From Muscardinus avellanarius (Eukaryota; Chordata; Mammalia; Rodentia; Gliridae), in contig OY726558.1 of the NCBI GenBank assembly GCA_963383645.1, positions 179,395,134-179,459,133 of the forward strand: a stretch of 64,000 nt of DNA, read 5' to 3'. Below, in pieces: positions 22,869-33,655 of the stretch; the first letter of the stretch is position 1, and the number at the start of each line of letters is the position of its first letter. The position numbers and the translations under genes are program-made. The notes beneath the pieces are model-generated. The model was given only the letters and a program-made list of their open reading frames with translations, did no database searches and had not been told where the DNA came from.

Positions 22869-25424
22869 GAAACAACCCATAAGACTGTATATTAGAGATA
22901 ATATGTATTTGAGTCAGTAAAAATAGAAATGATGATAGATGTTGTTTCCAATGCTTATCATGGATTATAGACTACTCCATTACAGATCAGCCACTTCCAA
23001 AGCCTACAAAGTAATTCCATTAAAACACTAAACCTCTTTTAGATTTTTTGGTATTCAATTAGTACCATTCAAAGTAGATATAACCCTGAAACTCACCCTT
23101 CATAGTAAGTCAACATGTTCTTTCAATGGTCAGAGTGAAATGTGAAAGAAAGGTTATCCTGCAAAACTGCCCTTGGATAAGTATGATCAACAAAATATGA
23201 CAACATTTGATCTTAGAGCAACACAAGTCATTAACAAAACAAATTGCTGCATTGACAAATACATTTATAGATTCCCACTTGCAGTTTTTCCACGTTTATT
23301 TATAAGGCTAATATATGAGCTGCTCTATACCCAGAAATGATGTGATGAAAGATTATCAGACCACATTTTCTTCAAGAAATGTCAACATGCTGAGAATATG
23401 CAATTTGAATTTTCATGGAAGTGAGTTAAACTGTAGGACAGCGAGCTCTTGTTTGTTAAGCTATTTTGGAAAGATATCAGCACTTGAAGGCAGGAGAAGG
23501 GTTTTTACCATTAAACTAAGATGTATTTAAGTGTGCTAGGTTCAGTTTAGGAGTGAAATCTAATACCACTTTCAATAAGCAAAGCCCAATAGATAAAATA
23601 ATAAGAAATGAAGACAGTATTATCTACATGATAAAAAGCTATATGTTCAGTATTATGTATGATCAGATGATGAAGAGATGTAAATTTTAAAAATAAGCAA
23701 ACATAAGTACTTGCTTGATAAAGAGATACAAATAGCTTAGACATAGATATGAAAGATGATGTGGCACATTTGCCAGTAAATTTGAACATCAGTTTGAAAA
23801 AAATATTTACATAAGAAGAATTCTTAGAAATTAGATAGTGCCAGTTGTTTGGGAAGCACAACAGATCATTGAGAATACAAAACTAAATAATTTTATTGTA
23901 GAAAATAAAGAGAAATTGGTGATTTTGAACAAAATCAAAATCACTTTTAGAAAAACTTTTCTGACATTGGCATAGATATTTCTTAAATGAATAGTAAGCT
24001 GAAAGCTTGAGCCACTAAAGCTTCAATAATCCAAAGTGGAGATGAAGTATGGTAGAGACAGGAAGAGGACTGTTCTCAGAAGTCCACTGTAGTGATGGTT
24101 CACAAGGCATGGGAGCCTATCACATTACCACAACAACCCCTAGTTTTAAAAAATGATCCAGCAAATTCTGATGGAATCTAATTTGAAACTCCAAATGAAC
24201 AAAAATTACTGCTGATAACTAATAAAATTACTTGCCAATATTTTACTTGTCTTAGGGCACTTTAAATATTATACATATACTATTTTTCATAATCTTAAGA
24301 AATGAATAAAATAAATATTACACACTTATTTTGCAATGAGGGAACAAGGACTCCAAGAGAGTAAATCATTTGCTTACATATAATTTTCCCACATGTGAAG
24401 GATTCAATATTTGATTGCGAAAACTTTAATCTCAGAAGGATGAAATAATTGTTTTTATTTTCACAAGTTATTTGTCCAATATTTTCGTCCATCTATCTTG
24501 CTAAATACAGGATGTCTAATCAATGTCAATTAAACTATAGGACAAGGTTTGTCTTATGATTATAAACACTATTTTTATTGCATTCTCCAAATGCTCAAAA
24601 GCAAACAATAAAACCATACTTGACCATTCTCTGTATGATTTATACAATTGTAAGCATTCATGCACCTTCAAAAATGACTCAAGAACGCTCAAGAACATGA
24701 TAAAAGATATGATCAAGACTAATCTAGAGACTTTCACTGATTTGTTTTGCACATGTTTGGTTTTATAATAGCATCTCTTAAGAAAAAAATAAGAAAAAAA
24801 CAGTAAAAATGGTAAAGAAAAGAAAAAGAAGTGTATAGAATAAGAAAGTGAGGAACTCATACTTCAGACACTGAATTGTAGCATTTTTACAAAGTGTAAA
24901 TCTCACTATTATTCAAATTAATGTCAGCAAACAGAACGAGCATTTGAAAATATTTATGAATGAGTGTATGAATTATAGGAGACTGATATAGATAAGAGTA
25001 GGCCACACAATAAAAGTGATATTTGGAAGAGGGAGGGTGAAAAGGAATTATATTTTTCCTAAGCATTGTGTATAAGTCTTTTACAGTTTTTTTACAGAGC
25101 TGTCAGTCTGGGAATTAATAAAGGGAAATCATGCATCTGTCTGGAATATAATTGTCAATTTTTAGAAACATTTTTTTGTAAGTTATATCTGATTTGGGCA
25201 AGAATAGATATTTAATATATCAATATTTTACCTATAAAATAGTTATTTAACAGTACATGATTTTCCTTTTTAGAAGGTATGATTAGTTAAATTACATAAT
25301 TATATGCTGTGTTTACATATTATAATTTTATATTTTTACATATGTATACATCTATTAATCCATAACAATAATTAACACAAAATACATGGGAGTTGTCCCT
25401 AAAGCATTTCTTTCTTTTTTTTTT
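22869..25424. other. Long repeat-poor unique stretch
   Basis: About 2.5 kb of AT-rich single-copy DNA. A weak MIR-like remnant (minus strand, about 24300-24440: 'aggactccaagagagtaaat') is the only repeat signal. Open frames of 104 and 114 codons (minus strand, 23547-23861 and 24516-24860) are Phe/Ser/Ile-rich AT artefacts without recognisable domains. Confidence 0.4.
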
Positions 25425-25438
25425 AAATCCTTACCTCT

Positions 25439-25641
25439 AGGCCGGGCGTGGTGGCGCACGCTTGTAATCCCCGCGCTTGGTAGGCTGAGACAGGAGGATC
25501 GCGCAGGTTCAAAGCCAGCCACACACGCTGGCTTAGGAGACCCTGTTTCCAAGTAAAAATGTAAAAATAGGTCTGGGAGTGTAGCCCAGAGGTAGAAGGG
25601 CTTCCAGGAACCCCAGAACCAAAATAAATAAATAAATAAAT
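25439..25641 (+). mobile_element. B1-dID-like SINE, young subfamily, one of the least decayed
   Basis: Perfect 14-bp target duplication 'aaatccttacctct' (25425-25438 and 25642-25655). The head 'gccgggcgtggtggcgcacg' keeps its CpGs. The right part reads 'gtctgggagtgtagcccaga' then 'agggcttccaggaacccc', so the tRNA-type B box of the right part is gone. Confidence 0.97.
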
Positions 25642-25655
25642 AAATCCTTACCTCT

Positions 25656-26448
25656 TACTAATTCCAGCCTCTTTCTACCGCAACACAACAACTGGTTTTC
25701 TTCCTGTCAATTTTGTAATTTATAGAAATTTACAAATGTTAATTTGTAATTTATTTTTTCTAGTTTTTTTAACTCACTCTAATCTTTTTGAAATTAATCT
25801 ATGTAATTTATTGTAGTGATAATTAATTATTAATCATTCAATAAAATATACTTTGCATTAGTATACTATAATTTGTTTATAATCTTTGGAGTAACAAGTT
25901 ATTTGCAGTTAGGGGTTATCACAAAGATAGCTTCAATAAACTTTAAAATATTAACTTTTGTGTGGATATGAACATTCATTTTCTTTTCTATGACTGGATT
26001 TATGGTATATAAGTGTTTTTAAAGATAAAAATGACCAGGTTAGTTTTTCTTGTTCGTATATTTAGCTTATTGCCGTCTCTTACTGTTATTAATATCTCAG
26101 AGTACAGTCAAGCTTTTTTCCAATTGCTTTACAGTGAATTCAGACGAATTATTTAAAACTACATAATTTAGTACTTCATTCCTCACTTTTCTTTTAAAAT
26201 CTGTCAGGGCCTTTTCATTTTTATCATAATATCCACTTTTTATGAAGAACATGGCACTGAATGGCATGACTTCTGATTATTATAACTGACACAATTCAGC
26301 AATAATTATTTGTAACCTTAAAAATTCTATCTACAACACTCTGAGACTCATCTTCATAATGATACTAAAAATTAATTTAATAGATTGAATTTTCTGTTAA
26401 CTTGTTTTTCTTCCACATGAGTTTGAATGTATATTGAAAGGAAAAATT
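25656..26448. other. Unique AT-rich stretch
   Basis: No recognised feature. Confidence 0.4.
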
Positions 26449-26649
26449 AGCTGGGTGTGGTGGTGCATGCTTATAATCCTAACATTTGGGAGGCTGACAC
26501 AGAAGTATTGTGATTCACGGACAGCCTCAGCTACTTCGTGAGGATCTTTGCAACTTAGTGAGACCATATTTCAAAATAAAAAATAAAATATAAGGCTGAG
26601 GGTGTAGCTCGGAGGTAGAAAGCGCCTGGGTTCCATCTCCAATACTGCA

Positions 26650-26682
<33 letters not shown>

Positions 26683-26700
26683 AAAAAAAAGAAAAGAAAA
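26449..26700 (+). mobile_element. B1-dID-like SINE, older to intermediate
   Basis: 'agctgggtgtggtggtgcat' head, complete 'cctcagctacttcgtgagga' region, right part 'gctgagggtgtagctcggag' with B-box-like 'gggttccatctcc', and a long A/G-rich tail (26647-26700). Confidence 0.92.
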
Positions 26701-26708
26701 GAGAACTT

Positions 26709-26937
26709 AAGCCATTCATGGTAGTCCACACTTGTAATTCCAATATTTGAAAAACTGAGACAGGAGTATCATAGGTTCAAGGCCAGCCTCAGCTACTTAG
26801 TGAGGTTCTCCGCAACATAGTGAGGACTTGTTTCAAAATAAAGAATAAAAAATAGGGTTTAGGGTGTCACTCAGTGGTAGAATGTCTGTTGGTTCAATTT
26901 CCAGTATAAAATAAATAAATAAATAAATAAATAAATA
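26709..26937 (+). mobile_element. B1-dID-like SINE, old, in tandem with the previous copy
   Basis: Diverged head 'aagccattcatggtagtcca', intact middle 'ggccagcctcagctacttag', degenerate right part and an (AAAT)n tail. It begins within a few bases of the previous SINE tail, so one element inserted into the other's A-rich tail. Confidence 0.9.
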
Positions 26938-27290
26938 GTATCTCTTTTACTATGATGTGTATGGAAAATAGAAAGTAAGAAATAACTATTTGCTTAATAT
27001 TAATGCATGAAAGAATCCCTATATGTATAAATAAATGATTAATATTGATTTAAAACTGTAAAATTATGTAACAGATTTCAATTACAACTATAATACAAAT
27101 TTTGATATAAAAAATTTAAAAGTAAGGGGCCTGGAACCCAGACTGGAGGTTGGCTCCAAGGTGCTTAGTGGCTTCCCTTGTCTATGGAAATTTGCTCTGG
27201 GATAGATTCATGGTGAGTCTCAGGATACTCTAGCATTAGTGGTGATGTGAAATTGTTCTTACAATAGCTAGAAAACACCGTAACTTTAAA
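26938..27290. other. Unique to unclear stretch before the L1 5' UTR
   Basis: The AT-rich part to about 27120 is featureless. 27125-27290 is moderately GC-rich and may already belong to the L1 5' UTR. Confidence 0.35.
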
Positions 27291-28168
27291 AAGAACATGA
27301 TAAGTAAAAGGAGCCAGGGAGAGAAAAAGCTAGAAGACTGATTAGAAAGCAGAAAAGAAACCTGCCCACATTGTAGCTGCGGGCATCTTACATCGCCAGC
27401 TTTCCTTACAGCGCCAGACTCCAGACACTCACAGAAAAACAACCAACAGCTTAAAACAAAGTAAGCAGCTGCAGATCATTGGAATTGTAAGCCATTAGTA
27501 TCTCCTGAAAAAACACTAGCTACAACTTGCAGCAGTGGTGGTCAAGCTCACCACACGCTCCAGAGATCCAGGCCAGCACTCAAGAACACCATAAGTGAAC
27601 CCGCCTTCCCTACAGGAGAATGCCCAGCGTGGTACCCCCAGTGACTCTCACAGCCACAATAAACTCCTTGGGTCTGAGACTTTGAGGTTCAACCCAGCAA
27701 AGGTGGGTGTACATTCTGCTGTTGGATATAGCAGAGGCTTTGACAGACTCAGCCTCTACATCAGTGGAAAGCATGGAGGGAGACTCATGCTTAACACTAG
27801 ATCAAAATAGTAGAATCTAGAGAATCACCACAGACCACCCAACCGTGGTGAATGAGAAGAAGTCAACCCAGACCAGCCCTATCTTTGGAGAACAGAGACT
27901 CTTACGTTGAATTTGGTCTTAGAAGCATCCACCACTTACACAGGCAGGAAGAGACCCAGGCTCCACATCTGTGGAAACCTTCAAGGGTGACCTACACTTA
28001 ACACTACATCCAGCCCCATTTATACCAACCATTTACATGGACTGAGAAAGACTTAGAGAACCAGGCTTATAGCAAGAAATATGCCATTGACACTCAATGT
28101 CTACACAGAGAGAGGCTGCAGAGGCCAAGTCCATTGAATATATATTTGTAGAGTTGCATTAAATTGTT

Positions 28169-28211
<43 letters not shown>

Positions 28212-28638
28212 TATGTATGATTGTTTACTCTCTTTCCAACCCCTCTCCCAAGCTTCTTCCTTTGTACGTAATACTTTCTTCTCTTCATCTCTTTTCTTTT
28301 TTTCCTTCTTCTTTCTACTTCTTTGTCTTGTATTAAATCCACTTCATATCACTATACTAAATACATTGGTTACTAGAATACTACTACATATTCTCTATCT
28401 CTAATCTTAAATACACTCTACCTTACCAAACTCATACTCTTATTTTATTTGATCCTATCTGTTGCTTTACCCTATTCTTGCATTTCTAAGTTCACTTCCC
28501 TCTTCCCTCAACCTTCACTGTTGAATACAACACAACTTTCCCTTAGATACACCAACTGACACCTAGAGACTGAGAGAAATCTATCAAAATAAGTGTATAC
28601 AAACTTCTGAAATTATGAGGAGGAATAACAAGAAAGCA
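27290..28638 (+). mobile_element. L1 5' untranslated region
   Basis: The block from about 27490 ('agcagtggtggtcaagctca', 'ccagagatccaggccagcac') aligns with the minus-strand block at 49860-50182 ('tggtggtcaagctcaccatg'). Both then pass into an almost G-free pyrimidine/A-rich tract (here about 28210-28560) and then ORF1. Two unlinked copies with the same order show that this is the 5' region of one L1 subfamily. A (GT)n run sits at 28172-28208, where the other copy has only a short one. Confidence 0.75.
28172..28208. repeat. (GT)n microsatellite inside the L1 5' UTR
   Basis: About 18 GT units. The homologous spot in the minus-strand L1 copy has only a short version ('tgtgtgtgtg'). Confidence 0.95.
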
Positions 28639-29440
28639 ATGAGCTCCCACAACCCCACAATAACAGAACTTCACAAATCAGAATTGCAGAGATCACCAGA
28701 AGGACAAATCAGAAATGTAACTGTAAAAATAATATAGGACTTCAAAAAACATTTAGAAAGAGTATGAAAAAAATAAAATATGCAATCATTGAAGTGAAGG
28801 CATCAATTCAAACAATAGATTAGACCACATGGAGAATAAAATTTAACTCCTGGAAGATGATCACTACAAAAATGAATGCATAGTATATAATTTAGAAAAA
28901 CAATTCTACAATATAAATTGGACATTGTAGAAGTATGGACCCATTTTAAAAGATCCAATGGAAGAATAATAGGTATAGAAGAGGGAATAGAAGGTGAAAC
29001 CAAAGGATCAACAATTTTTTCAAATAAATAATAAAATATTTTTCAAACATAGAACAAGAGGTCAATAAACAGGTATATAAAATGTATAGAACCTCCTTTA
29101 GAGAAAATCAGAAAAAAATATTCACAATGCCACATAATGGTCAAACTGACCAAAGTAGAAAGCCAAGGAGAGAATCTTAAAGGCTTAAGATTAAAAAAAA
29201 AAAAAAAAAAAAAAAAAGACCAAGTGAATTTTAGAGGCAAACCCATTAGAATTATTCCAGACTTCCCAAACCAATGCATAAAAGCCAGAAGGGCCTGGAG
29301 TAACATATTTCAAACTCTGAAAGAAAACAACTTGCAGCTGAAAATTTTATACCCAGGAAAACTATCTCTCAAATTATATGGAAAAATAAATGTCTTCAAT
29401 GACAAACAGAAGTTGAAAAACTTTGTCTTAGAGTAATACT
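28639..29440 (+). pseudogene. L1 ORF1 (nucleic-acid-binding chaperone protein), decayed
   Basis: The start 'atgagctcccacaacccc' matches the minus-strand copy at 49056. The N-terminal coiled-coil region ('attagaccacatggagaata') is followed by a C-terminal domain in a 99-codon frame (29137-29436). That frame shows RGKPIRIIPDF, RRAWSNIFQTLKEN, LQLKILYPGKLS and DKQKLKNF, matching the L1 ORF1p C-terminal domain motif order. In living elements the protein trimerises and binds L1 RNA. Several stops and a 28-A run at 29190-29217 break this copy. Confidence 0.8.
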
Positions 29441-29521
29441 CAAAGAGTTTAAATGTAAAGAAGAAGTAATACATGCCAAAACCAGAAAAACTAAAAGAAT
29501 TTCCATCAAGCAATCAACTAA

Positions 29522-29790
29522 ATGGACACTTCATGAAAGAAAAAAATTAAATAGCTAATAAATGCTTGAAAAAATGCTCAACATCATTAGCAATCAGAAA
29601 GAAGCAAATCAAAAATACTCTGAAATTTTACCTAATTCTAACTAGAATGGCAATCATTCAAAATACAAACAAGAACAAATGCTAGTGAGGATGTGGAGAA
29701 GTGAGAACTCTACAACATTGTTGGTGGGATTGCAAATTAGTGCAACCACTTTGTAAAACAATATGGAGGTTCTCAGCAGAATAAGAATGA
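29522..29790 (+). mobile_element. L1 ORF2 C-terminal tail joined directly to ORF1
   Basis: 'aaatgctcaacatcattagc', 'tagaatggcaatcattcaaa' and 'ttggtgggattgcaaattag' match the ORF2 end also seen at 39150-39500 (minus). About 80 bp after the ORF1 end the sequence jumps to 'ggacacttcatgaaag', an ORF2 position just upstream of the C-terminus. The endonuclease and reverse transcriptase regions are missing. Confidence 0.8.
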
Positions 29791-29993
29791 CTTTTTTGAG
29801 GGTTCAGGGAGGGAACCCAGGGCCATTCAACCTTCTAGCTACAGCCCCTACCCTATTTTTATTCTTTATTTTTTTGAAACAGGGTCTTACTTAGTTACAG
29901 AGGGCCTCACTAAGTAGCTGAGGCTGTCCACAAACCGCAATCCTCTGGTCTCCCAAATGCTGGGATTACAAGCGTGTGCCACCATACCTGGCT
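29791..29993 (-). mobile_element. B1-dID-like SINE, old, at the end of the L1 tail
   Basis: Reverse copy: 'gttcagggagggaacccagg', 'cttctagctacagcccctac', 'ttgaaacagggtcttactta' and a head ending 'gtgccaccatacctggct'. No L1 sequence resumes on its right. Confidence 0.9.
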
Positions 29994-30118
29994 GATATAA
30001 TTTGATTTTTCTTTATTAATGAGTAGAATTCTATTCTGTGTACTTTTTTAGTTATATATCATTAAAATATAGAATACCAATTGATAGTAAAGGGTTCATA
30101 AATTTTAATATGGCACCT

Positions 30119-30324
30119 TTTATTATTATTATTATTATTTTTGGTGGTACTGGGGTTCCTGGAAACCCTTCTACTTCTGGGCTACACTCCAATACCTATT
30201 TTATATTTTTATTTGGAAACAGGGTCTCTTTAAGCAGCAAGGCTGGCTGCAAACCTGCCCGATACTACTGTCTCTGCCCCCCAAGCATGGGGATTACAAG
30301 TGTACGCCACCACGCCTGGCTTAG
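30119..30324 (-). mobile_element. B1-dID-like SINE, young subfamily
   Basis: 9-bp target duplication 'atggcacct' (30110-30118 and 30325-30333). (ATT)n tail, 'actggggttcctggaaaccc', shortened 'ctctttaagcagcaaggctg', head 'cgccaccacgcctggct'. Confidence 0.95.
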
Positions 30325-30333
30325 ATGGCACCT

Positions 30334-31800
30334 CTTATTAATGAACCATAATAATATAAATACATTTTTGAACTGCCTAACATATTCAGAAAAATATAAT
30401 TTATAAATTTTATGCCAATTTTTATCTTCTATTTAACATTTGAAATATGTAATGATTATTCAACTGTTCTGTGAACTAAATTCATTTACAAAACTCTTCA
30501 AAATCTATAGCCTACAGTTTTTTTTCTAAAAATGAAGTAACATAGAGAAGAAAGAGATTAGCATTGCGTACTTTCTCTGTGTTACAATTCATTTTCACTG
30601 CTGCATATTGTGTATCTCTGGGTAGTCAGACTGTTTTGTGCTTTGAGAAGATAGAATGTGGTTTGATCATTTTCAGTTTTGAATATAATAAATGTTTTTT
30701 CTAAGCTATCATATATTTTTTCTATTTCAAGTGCATTATTCATAATCTATAAAGTATTTAGATAAATTATAATTAAATAGAAAAATTCTTAATGATAATT
30801 TATAAATTTTGCATTTATTACAACAATGTAAAATATTTCGTGAAAGCATAAAAATTCTAAGGTAAATTTTTTCATCTTTTTTTTACCTATGGCACAAGTC
30901 ATGGGAGATTTTAATGCAATCTTAGTAAAAAATATTTCATAGAAAAAATAAGAAACAATAAATACTGTGTTTTCTCTTGATGATTTACAATATTAATTTG
31001 CTATTATCAAGACATACAATCAATCCGAAGACAAAATACACTTAAGACGGTTAAGATGATATTACCTAAATAAATTTTAGCACAGAATTATTTTGTCACA
31101 TCTGATGAGTTGCTTTGCAAAATATTGTTTTCTGTAATATTATTTTGGGACTACATTCTGAGATGCTTATAAAGACGATCTTTAATATTTAGTAAATATT
31201 TACAAATTAATATGTTTGTGTCAGTATTCTTCCAAGCATTTTAGAAATATTCAGTGGTTTGAATCTAGTGACAAAGCTGTCAAGAAAGTATATTTTTATC
31301 TCTATTTTATCACTGAGAAAGCATAAGCACCGATAGATGAAGTTAGCTGACCAGGAAAAGATCACTACAAAGTTCTAACTTTAGGATATGGGCTCAGAGT
31401 GTGTGGTTTCTGAATCTAGGTTCAATATATGTCACTAGATATCATTTACACTTTATTTGGCTTACTTCATTTCATTTTACCTTGGCTGTTGATATTAGAA
31501 CTGGTTGTATGATTTTAAGAAATTGTGATGACAGCAAAGCAGTTCTAAACCTCATTATGAACTAAAACACAATAATAAGAGATATTGGAACTCTTCATGT
31601 GACAAATTTAAAATGTAACTGTGATCCTACAGAGGCACTCCCTTTAAACTTTCACAGTGAAAAGTGAGTCAGAGCCAAGATTCTTTATTAAGAGTAACAC
31701 TTGGCCGAGAGATTCAGAGTGATTACTATATTCAGGAGCACACAGCTGCATTCACACTCTGGGAAACTCCTGGAGATCTAGTACCTTACTTTGTTAATTT
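30334..31800. other. Repeat-poor stretch with weak MIR-like remnant
   Basis: Mostly unique. About 31190-31430 looks like a minus-strand MIR-type remnant ('tttatcactgagaaagcata ... gaagttagctgacc ... gtggtttctgaatctagg'), heavily diverged. Confidence 0.35.
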
Positions 31801-31802
31801 GT

Positions 31803-32014
31803 GGTACTGGAATTAAACAGTACCTTTCTACTTCTGAGCTACACCACTAGCCCTATATTTATTTATTCATTTATTTATTGTCTGTTTGTTTTGAATCAAG
31901 GTCTCACTAATTTGCTGAGGGCCTTGATAAATTTCTGAACTTCACCACAAATTAAAAATCCTCCTCTCTAAGCATTCCACTTTCTAAAATTGCAGGCATG
32001 AGCCATCATGCCTA
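31803..32014 (-). mobile_element. B1-dID-like SINE, old
   Basis: Reverse copy: 'tggtactggaattaaacagt', 'ttctgagctacaccactagc', a TTTA-rich linker, 'caaggtctcactaatttgct' and a decayed head. Confidence 0.85.
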
Positions 32015-32142
32015 CTAAGGTAGCTAGTCTTTTTGTCCAGATCAAAATAAAATGTGTACACAAGAATTATTTTTATTAATATGAGTTATTAATTATACTC
32101 TAAGAAGAGTATTAGATGAGGTGGTATAGAAATTTTAATACA

Positions 32143-32375
32143 AGCTGGGCATGGTGGCGCACGCTTGTAATCCCCACGCTTGGGAGGCTGAGACAGGAGG
32201 ATTGCACAGGTTCGAACCCAGCCTTAGCTACTTAGTGAGGCTCTCAGCAACTTAGTGAGTCCCTGTTTCCAAATAAAATATAAAATTGGTCTGGGAGTAT
32301 AGCCCGGAGGTAGAAAGCCTCTGGGTTCCACCCCCAGTACCACCAAAAAAAAAAAAAAAAGAAAGAAAAGAAAAG
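32143..32375 (+). mobile_element. B1-dID-like SINE, intermediate subfamily
   Basis: Perfect 13-bp target duplication 'aaattttaataca' (32130-32142 and 32376-32388). It has the long left part ('agccttagctacttagtgag'), the newer right part ('gtctgggagtatagcccgga') and still a B-box-like 'gggttccacccccag'. This combination lies between the old and young forms. Confidence 0.97.
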
Positions 32376-32388
32376 AAATTTTAATACA

Positions 32389-33417
32389 TATGTGCTTAAA
32401 ATTAAATGTTTTTGTATTTGACAGTTGAGTTCAATCTTCCTATGTTTCTGCCTTAAACTAGTTTGAACAAGAATTGAGAAATTCACACAATATATATTTT
32501 TGAAATAAGTAAGTAAATAGTCTTTTAAAATTTAAATTAAAGTTTGAGCTAAGGAAACTAAATTTTTATGCTTGATCTGTCAATTACTAGTAATTTGACT
32601 TTTTGTGTGTTATATAACTCACCCATTGCTTAGTTTCTTCCCCTAAGAGTATGAAACTGCATAATTTCTTAAGCATTTGTAAAGTTTAAAGTTATTTCGG
32701 GGTTAAATATTAAAAGATATTCTCATGTGTTTATGTTCACATGACCCGTCTTCAAATGATAAGTCACCAAAGGAGGTTGAGAAAAAACTTGTCTTGGTAT
32801 TCCGTGTTGAAGTTCAATGTGTGTACATGTAAAGGTATTATATACATTAATATTTAGACAGTTGGAAAATCACAATTATAATATTTCAGACATCCTAGAA
32901 TTGTTGATTTTGACAGCATTAGAGAGACCACAGTGAGTTGCACACAAGGCCAGCTTCTAATGCAGTTTTACAATATTTCTAAATGCTGGCACAAGAAGAG
33001 TTCTTACAGCCAAGAGCTCTAAAGGTGAAAACAAGGAAAAGCACATGGAATTGGTAGGCTAGGTGAGCTAACAGATTTTATGAGTCACTAAGTATTTATT
33101 TTTATAACTAATGATTTCGAAACTCAGACAGAAAGGATACATGATCTTTATAAAGTGGAAGAAGGAAGGGCACTAGAAATTGAGAGAAACAAAATTCAAA
33201 AACCTGCAGGGAAGATGAACTCAGTATTTAAGAACTATAACTAAAGTTTGGTTTTAGCATTTTATGAAGAGTCGAAACATTCACTGAAAATGCAGCTTTA
33301 TTGGCAGCATCCAGATGGACTTCCACAATTATTTTCTTAGCAGAATGGTCCATGTATTGTCTAACAATTTATGTCCATGTAAATATTGAAAGCAATGACA
33401 GTATTTGTTCCTGGTGT
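32389..33417. other. Unique stretch with weak MIR-like remnant
   Basis: About 32580-32700 resembles a plus-strand MIR end ('ttatataactcacccattgc ... cttaagcatttgtaaag'). The rest is featureless. Confidence 0.35.
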
Positions 33418-33430
33418 TTTGCATCCTTTT

Positions 33431-33639
33431 TTATTTTTATTAAAAAAAAATTTTTTTTTGGCGGTACTGGGAATGAAACCCAAGGGCATTCTTCCTCCCA
33501 GCTCCATCCCCAGCCCTATTTTTATTATTTATTTTAAAACAGGACCTCACTAAGTAGCTGAGGCTGGCCACAAACCTGGATCCCCCTGTCTCAGCCTCCC
33601 AAGTACTCTGATTACAAGAGTGCACCAGCACACCCGGCT
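33431..33639 (-). mobile_element. B1-dID-like SINE, older
   Basis: Imperfect target duplication 'ttgcat(c/t)cttttt' around 33418 and 33643. 'cggtactgggaatgaaaccc', 'tcccagctccatccccagcc', a left part lacking the 'gagttgcagagggcc' segment, and the head 'tgcaccagcacacccggct'. Confidence 0.9.
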
Positions 33640-33655
33640 ATCTTGCATTCTTTTT

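Noticed and set aside
24516..24860. 114-codon minus-strand frame with hydrophobic stretches
   Set aside because: The Phe/Ser/Ile-rich composition follows from AT-rich DNA; there is an overlapping plus-strand frame and no recognisable domain or splice context.
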